Positions 1-5,685 of a stretch of DNA of 8,584 nt are shown here, in pieces. The stretch spans positions 1 to 8,584 of the forward strand of contig CAZVIK010000176.1 in assembly GCA_964627045.1 (NCBI GenBank), read 5' to 3'. The notes beneath the pieces are model-generated. The model had not been told where the DNA came from, did no database searches, and saw only the letters and a list, made by a program, of their open reading frames with translations. Numbering within the stretch: position 1 is the first letter of the stretch; each line of letters begins with the position of its first letter. A program made the translations under genes and the position numbers. Source of the DNA: CAZVIK01 sp964627045 (GTDB lineage Bacteria > Acidobacteriota > Terriglobia > Bryobacterales > Bryobacteraceae).

Positions 1-1693
1 GGGGAAAAAACTTGCACATTTATAAGGGGTCATTACCGTTTTTGGCGGCATTGTACAAAACGCCGACTCGGATGGCCGTCTTGGGCCAACGGCCTACGGC
101 CGCTCCCACGCCGACGCGGCCAATCTGGTGGCGCGCCCACTCAAGCGGCACGGCGGCCTGCTGTTCTACCGCGGATTCGTGTACGACCACCACGCGGACT
201 GGCGCAATCTGAAGAACGATCGTGCACGCGCCGCGTACGATAACTTTCAGCCCCTGGACGGCCAGTTCGAGGACAACGCCGTCGTCCAGATCAAGAACGG
301 TCCTATCGATTTCCAGGTTCGCGAGCCGGCCTCCCCGCTCTTCGGGGCCCTCGAAAAGACCAACCAAGCGATCGAGTTGCAGATCACCCAGGAGTACCTG
401 GGCCAGCAGCGCCAACTCTGCTATCTCGTCCCGATGTGGAAAGAAGTCCTCGACTTCGATCTCCACGCCAAGGGCCCCGGCACCCCGGTGAAGGCATTGG
501 CGGCCGGGAAGGTCTTTCAGCGGCCGGCCGGGGGCTTCATCGGCGTTTCCAATGTGGGGATGGACACGAATTGGATGGGCCACCAACTGGCGCAGGCGAA
601 TCTATACGGTTTTGGGAGGCTGGCGTGGAACCCGGACCTGAGCGCCGAGCGAATCACCGGCGAATGGACGCGGCTGACCTACGGCCACGACGACCGCGTG
701 GTCCGGACCATCTCCGCGATGCAGCTCAGTTCTTGGCGAACCCACGAGAACTACACCGGCCCGCTCGGCGCGCAGTCGCTCACCGACATCGTCGGGCCGC
801 ACTACGGCCCTGCCGTCGAGGCTTCCGAGCGCAACGGCTGGGGCCAATGGCATCGGGCCGACGGCCAGGGAATCGGGATGGACCGCACGGTGGCGACGGG
901 GACTGGGTTCATCGGCCAGTACCGACCGGCCGTCGCCAAGCTCTACGAGTCCTTGAAGGACTGCCCGGACGAGTTGATCTTGTGGATGCACCACGTGCCG
1001 TATACACACGTGTTGCGATCCGGCAAGACGGTGATCCAACACATCTACGACACTCACTATCAGGGCGCCGAGGAGGCCGCCGGCTTTGTCGAGCAGTGGA
1101 AATCGCTGGAGGGGTTGGTGGATGAGCAGCGGTATCGCGAGGTCCTGGCGCGCCTGGAGTATCAGGCGGGCTACGCCGAAGTCTGGCGCGACGCCATCTG
1201 TAACTGGTTTCTGAAGACCTCGGGCATCCCGGACTCCCGGGGAAGAGCCGGCCATTTCCCCGGACGTACCGAAGCCGAAGCCGCAAGCCTCGATGGATAC
1301 CTCACCGAGGATGTGACGCCCTGGGAGGCGGCCTCCGGCGCCCGCGCCGTTCGTTGCCCCGCCCCGAAGTGCACGGCGAGCGTTCGTTACGACGGCGAGG
1401 CGGGATGGCACGATGTCGCGGTGCAGTACTTTGACGTCAACAGCGGCGCCGCCAGGTTTCGACTCTACCTCGGAGAGCAGGTGGTCGACGAGTGGGTGGC
1501 CGACGACACGTTTCCCACGCGCCGCATCGACTCGCACTCCTCCACGCGGCGGACGGTTCGCGGTTTGCCCCTCCGCAATGGCGACCTGATCCGGATCGAG
1601 GGCCATCCCGACGCGGGTGACGGTGCGGCGCTGGACTACGTCGAGATCCGCGCCACCGCTCCTGTGTCGTCTCCGGCCCGGGTAGTACGATGA
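1..1693 (+). CDS. GH67 alpha-glucuronidase, C-terminal part (5' partial, apparent frameshift near position 40)
   Basis: GH67 enzymes remove (4-O-methyl)glucuronic acid from the non-reducing end of xylo-oligosaccharides during xylan breakdown. The main frame is open from 26 to the TGA at 1691-1693 and carries family signatures: FGG (41-49), YRGFVY, KNGPIDFQ, TQEYLGQ, SNVGMDTNWMGH, HHVPYTHVLRSGKTVIQH, and a C-terminal domain with VQYFDVNSG and ALDYVEI, as in the long form of the family. The two general-base acids are present: Asp at 308-310 and Glu at 392-394, 28 residues apart as in Cellvibrio GlcA67A (D365/E393). The acid Glu of the usual SEG motif is Asp here (71-73), and the Lys four residues before it is Asn (59-61). 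Upstream, TAA at 23-25 closes this frame, while the next frame reads IYK at 18-26, where the family has IYK..PDFGG; the coding signal therefore switches frame near the T-run at 39-43. The N-terminal part lies outside the window. A GTG at 128 opens the longest start-to-stop frame but falls inside the conserved domain, so it is not the true start. Family call is very sure; functionality is not. Confidence 0.93.
39..43 (+). other. Apparent frameshift in a T5 run inside the GH67 gene
   Basis: GH67-like sequence is read in the frame containing codons 18-38 (IYK and following) and then in the frame containing codons 41-49 (FGG). One missing T, or two extra Ts, in this run would join them; with two Ts removed, exactly four residues separate IYK from FGG, as expected from the family pattern. 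The first ~60 bases are also much richer in A/T homopolymers than the rest of the gene. A sequencing or assembly error near a contig end, a real pseudogene mutation, or less likely a -1 slippage site would all fit. Confidence 0.6.
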
Positions 1694-1699
1694 CTTGTG

Positions 1700-2380
1700 A
1701 TGACGAACCTGAACCGGGCAGTTCTCCTGGTGATTCTAGTCGCGACGGCGGCCGCGGCTACGGATAGCATCACGGCCTTCGGCCATCGGTGGCGCGTGCC
1801 GTTCGCAGCGGATTGGCGCGTCGCGGCCGAAGACGGAATTGAGACGCTCGAACTGCTGGTCCCGCGCCCGTCGACCCAGCCGCGGCGGCCATCTCAATAC
1901 GCGTTGGCCGACACCCCGGAATGGATCGAGGTGACGCTTGACCTTGAGGTGCAGCGGGAACCGGAGTCTTCTCGTCAAATGCATCCGTCGTTGATTCTGG
2001 TTTACGCCTGGCGTGACGCCAACCACTTCAATTACGCGCACCTATCGGTGGACAGGGCCGCCGACGTCCCGGTCCACAACGGGATCTTCCGGGTCGACGG
2101 CGGCGACCGCGTCCGGATCAGCGCCACCGAAGGGCCGGCCAGCCTGGGTGGGAAAGGCTGGCAGAAGGTCAGGCTGGTCTACCACGCCCGTTCCGGCCAT
2201 GTGGAAGTCCTCGTAGACGGGAAGGCCAATCCGTCGCTCCAGGCAACGGATCCCGGCCTTGGACCGGGGAAGGTTGGCATCGGCAGCTTCTTCGACATGG
2301 GGCGTTTTCGCGCCGTCAGGATCGCCGGCGTACCAGCCCCGGCGGGGGGCCGGCCCGAGGGCGGCCAGACCGCTCCTTAG
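1700..2380 (+). CDS. Secreted LamG/DUF1080-like beta-sandwich protein
   Basis: A 226-residue protein with an N-terminal signal peptide: Arg6, a hydrophobic stretch around residues 7-15, and a likely cleavage after the Ala-rich segment near residue 19-20. The mature part resembles the concanavalin-A/LamG-type jelly roll of DUF1080 (3-keto-disaccharide hydrolase-like) proteins: alternating strands, YAWRDANHFNYAHLS in the middle, then GWQKVRLVYHARSGHVEVLVDG and GKVGIGSFFDMGRFRAVRI near the end. I see no catalytic motif I could name, so carbohydrate binding is as likely as hydrolysis. The ATG lies 6 nt after the GH67 stop with no clear Shine-Dalgarno sequence, which suggests translational coupling; a GTG directly before it (1697) is an alternative start. 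It probably acts outside the cytoplasm on the same plant polysaccharide as the GH67. The fold call is moderate; the substrate is unknown. Confidence 0.7.
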   Translation: MTNLNRAVLLVILVATAAAATDSITAFGHRWRVPFAADWRVAAEDGIETLELLVPRPSTQPRRPSQYALADTPEWIEVTLDLEVQREPESSRQMHPSLILVYAWRDANHFNYAHLSVDRAADVPVHNGIFRVDGGDRVRISATEGPASLGGKGWQKVRLVYHARSGHVEVLVDGKANPSLQATDPGLGPGKVGIGSFFDMGRFRAVRIAGVPAPAGGRPEGGQTAP

Positions 2381-2388
2381 TACTTTTT
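2359..2388 (+). terminator. Weak terminator-like hairpin at the end of the LamG-like gene
   Basis: GGGCGG (2359-2364) and CCGCTC (2370-2375) can form a 6-bp stem, one pair being G-U, around a 5-nt loop just before the stop codon. A T5 run follows at 2384-2388. The 8-nt gap between stem and T-run is longer than in a canonical intrinsic terminator, so this is only a candidate end for the GH67-LamG transcript. Confidence 0.25.
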
Positions 2389-2646
2389 GTGCCACCTGCA
2401 ACCCTCTTGAATCGTTGGGCCTGCCGGGTTTCCGCCCGCCCGAAGGCTCCCCAAAAACCGTTTTGTTCTAGTACGTGCGGCCCCTTACTAACTTGTTTTC
2501 AGGCGTCAACATTCCTATTGACCCTTCGCCGTGCATCGCGGACCATGGAATTGCCGGCGGGGTAGGATCGCCGGCTGGCGAAAAAGAAAACCCAGGATGG
2601 GACCGAGAATGGCGAAAGCCTGCGCAATTGACGATGCTTGCCACCC

Positions 2647-2650
2647 GGAG
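2647..2650 (+). promoter_or_regulatory. Ribosome binding site deciding the start of the RHH gene
   Basis: GGAG lies 8 nt before the ATG at 2659. It supports that ATG over the in-frame TTG at 2638, which has no such site. In the rest of the 2381-2658 gap I see no gene and no convincing sigma-70 or sigma-54 promoter; TTGACC at 2518 and TAGGAT at 2563 are not at usable spacing. Confidence 0.55.
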
Positions 2651-2658
2651 CCGAGACC

Positions 2659-2934
2659 ATGGTAACCGGACGCCGGAAGCTCATCAGCTTCCGTCTCAAC
2701 GATGAGGAGTACGACCGCCTGAAATCTCTTAGTGACGCCTGCGGCGCGCGCAGCTTGTCTGACTTCGTGCGGTCGTGCGTGCGCACCATGCTGGATGCCG
2801 ACCGTGGGTGGGACGAAAGGCTGGATTGCAGTGTACGCGAGTTCGGGCAACGCGCCGCCGGCCTGCAGACCTTGGTCGAGGAGATGAACCAATTGCTTCG
2901 GGTTGCACAACTCAGCCAGAAGAGAACGGCCTGA
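2659..2934 (+). CDS. Small ribbon-helix-helix (CopG/Arc-type) DNA-binding protein with C-terminal coiled coil
   Basis: A 91-residue protein. Residues about 7-13 (KLISFRL) form the DNA-contacting beta strand, 14-28 helix A, G29-S32 the turn, and 33-46 helix B (LSDFVRSCVRTML), the usual ribbon-helix-helix order. The remaining part, about 57-88, is helical with spaced Leu/Val/Met and may form a coiled coil for oligomerisation or partner binding. Such proteins bind short operators as dimers and often repress their own operon or serve as antitoxins. No toxin-like gene is next to it; the next gene, 22 nt downstream on the same strand, is a sigma-54 activator, so a role in controlling that operon is more likely. 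The start is chosen from the GGAG 8 nt upstream; an in-frame TTG at 2638 would add 7 residues. Confidence 0.75.
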   Translation: MVTGRRKLISFRLNDEEYDRLKSLSDACGARSLSDFVRSCVRTMLDADRGWDERLDCSVREFGQRAAGLQTLVEEMNQLLRVAQLSQKRTA

Positions 2935-2956
2935 TCGGGATCCCCCGGCGAATCCA

Positions 2957-4042
2957 ATGCACAGAACAGGTGGTCAATCTCTTAGAGCAGTGCCCGCGCC
3001 GCCCGTGGCGCCCTGGGTGTCCCCCGAACGCACGGAAAGCGTCCTGTTCCGCGGCGGGTGGATGCGCGCCATGCACGCCAGCGTCGATCAATTGGCCCAT
3101 ACCGACATCCCCGTGGTTCTCCAGGGTGAGACCGGTGCCGGCAAGGAGGTGGTCGCCCGGGAGATTCACGGCCGTTCCGATCGTCGCGACCGGCCCTTTG
3201 TGAAGATCAACTGCGCCGCCGTCCCGCTCGAGTTGCTCGAGAGTGAACTGTTCGGCTACGAACGCGGGGCGTTTACCGGCGCCATGGCCAGCAAGCCCGG
3301 CAAGTTCGAGGTGGCCGATGGGGGCACCATCCTGCTGGACGAGATCGGCGACATGGATCTGAAGCTCCAGGCCAAGCTCCTGCACGTGCTGCAAGACGGC
3401 GAGTTCCAGCGCCTGGGCGGGACATCCACGGTGCGCGTCGATGTGCGCGTGATCGCCGCGACGCACCGCAATCTCCGGCAGGAGATCGCCGCCGGGCGTT
3501 TTCGGGAAGACCTTTATTACCGGCTCAACGTGGTGACCTTGCAGGTGCCGCCGCTTCGCGAACGCCGCGATGAGATCCTGCCGCTCGCCAGTTTCTTCCT
3601 GGCCAAGCACGCCCGGGCCGGGACACCGCTTCCGGTGCTCGGCGCTTCGCTGGAAGAGGCATTGCTGGCGCACAGTTGGCCGGGCAATATCCGCGAACTG
3701 GAAAACCTGATGCGCCGGTTTTTGGTGTTCGCCGACGCGGCGCCGTTGATTCGGGAGTTGTGCGAGTCCGCAGGGCAGGCCCCCCCGTCTGCCGCCGCCT
3801 TGCCGCCCGAATCCAGTGTGGGAACGTGCGGGCTTCCGGGCGGTGTTCCGACGCTCAGCCAGGTGGATGACGCCCGAAACCGGGCGGAGGCCCAGGCGAT
3901 CCAAGCGGCGCTTACCCGCGTTCGTTGGAACCGGCGCCGGGCAGCGGTGCTCCTGAACGTGGAATACAAGAACCTGCTCTACAAAATGAAAAAGCTGGGA
4001 ATCGATGGTCCGCGTGCGGCGTCCGCCGCGGGCAAGGAGTAA
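2957..4042 (+). CDS. Sigma-54-dependent transcriptional activator without a sensory domain
   Basis: A bacterial enhancer-binding protein of 361 residues. It uses ATP hydrolysis to remodel sigma-54 RNA polymerase at -24/-12 promoters. Visible motifs: Walker A GETGAGKE (57-64), the sigma-54 contact loop GAFTGA (104-109), Walker B with D128/E129 (TILLDEIGD), sensor I in RVIAATHRN, and WPGNIRELENL (sensor II) near 241-251. After a Pro/Ala-rich linker, a Fis-type helix-turn-helix follows from about 305 to 350 (NRRRAAVLLNVEYKNLLYKMKKLGI). No receiver, GAF or PAS domain precedes the AAA+ core; only about 35 residues stand before it. Regulation must therefore come from expression level or a separate partner, as for PspF with PspA. 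The RHH gene ends 22 nt upstream and the GspA-like ATPase starts 95 nt downstream. The start is the ATG at 2957; an in-frame TTG at 2903, overlapping the RHH gene, would add 18 residues, and no strong Shine-Dalgarno sequence decides between them. No sigma-54 promoter was found in this window. Confidence 0.92.
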   Translation: MHRTGGQSLRAVPAPPVAPWVSPERTESVLFRGGWMRAMHASVDQLAHTDIPVVLQGETGAGKEVVAREIHGRSDRRDRPFVKINCAAVPLELLESELFGYERGAFTGAMASKPGKFEVADGGTILLDEIGDMDLKLQAKLLHVLQDGEFQRLGGTSTVRVDVRVIAATHRNLRQEIAAGRFREDLYYRLNVVTLQVPPLRERRDEILPLASFFLAKHARAGTPLPVLGASLEEALLAHSWPGNIRELENLMRRFLVFADAAPLIRELCESAGQAPPSAAALPPESSVGTCGLPGGVPTLSQVDDARNRAEAQAIQAALTRVRWNRRRAAVLLNVEYKNLLYKMKKLGIDGPRAASAAGKE

Positions 4043-4062
4043 CCGGATGCAGAGCGCTTACC

Positions 4063-4078
4063 GGCAGCCGCGGCTGCC
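4063..4078. repeat. Perfect 16-bp palindrome between activator and ATPase genes
   Basis: GGCAGCCGCGGCTGCC is fully self-complementary, with 8-bp half sites. It lies 21 nt after the activator stop and 60 nt before the ATPase start. It could be an operator for a dimeric regulator such as the RHH or Fis-type HTH protein of this locus, or an RNA hairpin. No T-run follows, so it is not an intrinsic terminator. Its function is inferred only. Confidence 0.45.
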
Positions 4079-4121
4079 CGCGCTGTTGTTGCTGCGGCGC
4101 GCTGCGTAGGGTTTCGTTTCC

Positions 4122-4128
4122 GGAAGGG
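4122..4128 (+). promoter_or_regulatory. Ribosome binding site of the GspA/ExeA-like ATPase gene
   Basis: GGAAGGG lies 9 nt before the ATG at 4138 and fixes that start over in-frame codons further upstream, whose translation shows no family similarity. Confidence 0.6.
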
Positions 4129-4137
4129 ATCTACAAA

Positions 4138-5148
4138 ATGTACGAAGACTATTTCGGTTTGTCCCGCAGGCCTTTCACGATGTCCGCCGATCCTCAGTTC
4201 CTGTACCTTACCCCGCAACATCGCGAGGCGGCGACGGGCCTGATCTACTCGGTCCTGAAGCACAAGGGCATGGTCACGGTCACAGGCGAGCCCGGCACCG
4301 GGAAGACCACGGTTCTCAAGGCTGTGTTGGCGTCCATCTCCGGTGCGTCGATCAAGGTCGCCTACGTTACGGTGCCCACGATGACGGCGGGTGAGTTTCT
4401 GGAATTCATGCTGCTGCAATTCGGCCTGCTCAATCTCGCGCGCGCCAACAAAGCCGAGCGGTTGGTGATGTTCGAGCGCTTCCTGCTGAACATGTACGAA
4501 AAAAACCGGACGGTGGTCCTGGTGGTGGATGAGGCGCATAAGCTCAGCGACGAGATCCTCGAGGAAGTCCGGCTGCTGACCAATTTCGAGACCGGCCAGG
4601 GAAAGCTGGTCCAAGTGGTGCTGGCAGGACAACCCGAATTGGAGGACGTACTGCGGCGCGGGGAAATGAGCCAACTGAAGCAACGCGTGGCCTACCGCTT
4701 CACGCTGAAGGGTCTCACCGAGCCTGAAGTCGGGGGCTACATCGCACACCGCTGGGCGCGCGCCGGCGGTCAGGCGGACCCTCCCTTTGACGAAGAGGCC
4801 GTCCGCAGCGTCGCACTTTACTCACAAGGCATTCCCCGGCTGGTGAATGCACTCTGCGACAACGCCCTGGTGATGGCCTACGGAGAGGGCGCGACAATCG
4901 TTCGGGGCGCCACCGTCAACGATGCGGCCCGGGACCTGGATCTTGCCGGACAGGAAGCGCCGTTTCCACTCAGCGCGGAGTCGGGACAGACCGACCTTAA
5001 GGACCTCGAGTTGTTGGTGGCCGCCAATGCTCTTGCCGATTCCCGCACCAGCCCGGTGTTGGAGCGCGCGACCGTCCCGAGGCGGGATTCCTGGTTGGTG
5101 CGCTCGGCGCGCAAGCTATTGGCCACCCACTCTCGCGACGGAGAGTGA
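4138..5148 (+). CDS. GspA/ExeA-family AAA ATPase
   Basis: A 336-residue ATPase. The N-terminus MYEDYFGLSRRPF followed by DPQFLYLTPQHREA is the hallmark start of the GspA/ExeA family. Walker A is GEPGTGKT (50-57), Walker B is VVLVVDEAH with D131/E132, sensor I is VVLAGQPEL (160-168), an arginine-bearing QLKQRVAYRF segment lies at 179-188, and sensor II is GIPRLVN (231-237). Family members include ExeA, which helps assemble the type II secretion secretin, and ATPases of exopolysaccharide/PEP-CTERM loci. The protein lacks the transmembrane helix and peptidoglycan-binding domain of true ExeA, so it is probably cytoplasmic. After the AAA+ core there is a tail of roughly 70 residues without recognisable features. 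No secretin, pilus or glycosyltransferase gene is in the window. It lies 95 nt after the sigma-54 activator and is probably in the same operon. A TnsC/TniB-type transposition role is unlikely because no transposase is nearby. Confidence 0.9.
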   Translation: MYEDYFGLSRRPFTMSADPQFLYLTPQHREAATGLIYSVLKHKGMVTVTGEPGTGKTTVLKAVLASISGASIKVAYVTVPTMTAGEFLEFMLLQFGLLNLARANKAERLVMFERFLLNMYEKNRTVVLVVDEAHKLSDEILEEVRLLTNFETGQGKLVQVVLAGQPELEDVLRRGEMSQLKQRVAYRFTLKGLTEPEVGGYIAHRWARAGGQADPPFDEEAVRSVALYSQGIPRLVNALCDNALVMAYGEGATIVRGATVNDAARDLDLAGQEAPFPLSAESGQTDLKDLELLVAANALADSRTSPVLERATVPRRDSWLVRSARKLLATHSRDGE

Positions 5149-5180
5149 GGGGCACGCCGCCGTTCTTCAGCACGTCCAGA

Positions 5181-5198
5181 CGGCGCGGAGGGGCGCCG
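5181..5198 (+). repeat. GC-rich hairpin downstream of the ATPase gene
   Basis: CGGCGC and GCGCCG form a perfect 6-bp stem around a 6-nt loop, 32 nt after the ATPase stop. No T-run follows, so it could be a Rho-dependent or weak transcript end, or just GC-rich sequence. An alternative pairing, CGCCGT at 5158 with ACGGCG at 5180, competes with it. Confidence 0.3.
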
Positions 5199-5470
5199 AG
5201 CCAGGGGCCTCGATTCAAGTCCTGCTTGCCGGGCCAGGCGTGTCCGACGGATGGTCAACCGCGGGCCACCAGCCCACCTCAGATCCTCCGCGTGACTCGC
5301 AGGCATAACCCGTTCATCTCCTTCAGTTGATCGGCGTTTTTGCCAACTGGGTTCCGAACCGAGCCTCCACCCCGCCCTTCAGCCGCAGTTCCTACCACTC
5401 CCGCAATGACCGCCGATGGCGAAGCCCCCCGGGCGCGGCGGTCCCTATCTCCGCCGATGCTAGGATGATC

Positions 5471-5477
5471 GAGGAGG
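5471..5477 (+). promoter_or_regulatory. Strong Shine-Dalgarno sequence before a 66-codon frame
   Basis: GAGGAGG sits 7 nt before the ATG at 5485. It is among the closest matches to the anti-Shine-Dalgarno consensus in the window and is the main reason to take the small frame seriously. Confidence 0.5.
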
Positions 5478-5484
5478 TCTGCGC

Positions 5485-5685
5485 ATGGGAGCGCTGGCTC
5501 GAACCTTGAATGTGTTTGCCCTGGGTGAGGCCGTTCTGCCGGCGGACATGGGAATCCCGCCGTCCCCTCTGACGTGCTCCGCGGAGACCCCCTTCCCCCA
5601 CGCCGCGCCGCGAGTCGCGTCCCAACACCGTTCCGGGGCTCTCATCGACGGCGGCCTGGGGAGCGCCGGAGCGACGTCCCTATGA
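5485..5685 (+). CDS. Hypothetical 66-aa frame, translationally coupled to the ligase gene
   Basis: A small frame with a near-consensus Shine-Dalgarno sequence (GAGGAGG, 7 nt spacing) whose TGA stop overlaps the ATG of the ligase in the sequence ATGA (5682-5685), a typical coupling arrangement. About three quarters of its codons end in G or C. The peptide is rich in Ala, Pro, Gly and Ser, has no membrane segment and no motif I recognise. It may be a real small protein, a leader frame that sets ligase translation, or a chance open frame, which is common in GC-rich DNA. The ligase has its own weaker GGAG at 5668-5671. Function unknown. Confidence 0.35.
   Translation: MGALARTLNVFALGEAVLPADMGIPPSPLTCSAETPFPHAAPRVASQHRSGALIDGGLGSAGATSL

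Larger units (their letters stand above)
5149..5484. other. 336-nt gap without a convincing gene
   Basis: The stretch between the ATPase stop and the small frame at 5485 has short overlapping open frames on both strands, but their translations are Arg/Pro/Ser-rich shadows with no ribosome binding site. It holds a GC hairpin at 5181-5198 and a 9-bp direct repeat CCGCCGATG at 5410-5418 and 5451-5459. A TTCAAGT segment near 5214 looks like a tRNA T-loop but has no pairing stem. A promoter for the ligase genes is expected here, but I cannot identify one. Confidence 0.5.

Noticed and set aside
602..1606. A 334-codon open frame on the minus strand
   Set aside because: Shadow of the GH67 gene, which has clear family signatures through this whole stretch.
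2381..2658. Possible sigma-54 or sigma-70 promoter upstream of the RHH gene
   Set aside because: GTGCCA and TTGCCA words on the opposite strand lack a GC at the right -12 spacing, and TTGACC/TAGGAT are about 40 nt apart instead of about 17.
2659..2934. Antitoxin of a toxin-antitoxin pair
   Set aside because: The fold would allow it, but no small toxin-like gene lies on either side; the neighbour is a sigma-54 activator.
2912..3904. A 330-codon open frame on the minus strand
   Set aside because: It is antisense to the sigma-54 activator, whose motifs are complete; the minus translation shows no known domain.
4138..5148. Transposition ATPase (TnsC/TniB-like) as identity of the AAA protein
   Set aside because: No transposase, terminal repeats or other mobile genes are seen, and the N-terminus is of the GspA/ExeA type.
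5149..5240. tRNA-like segment (CGATTCAAGTCC resembling a T-arm)
   Set aside because: The five bases on each side of the TTCAAGT loop do not pair, and no anticodon or acceptor stem can be drawn.
5574..5681. N-terminal extension of the ligase in its own frame
   Set aside because: The extension is Arg/Pro-rich, has no ribosome binding site and no counterpart in the enzyme family; the ATG at 5682 fits better.
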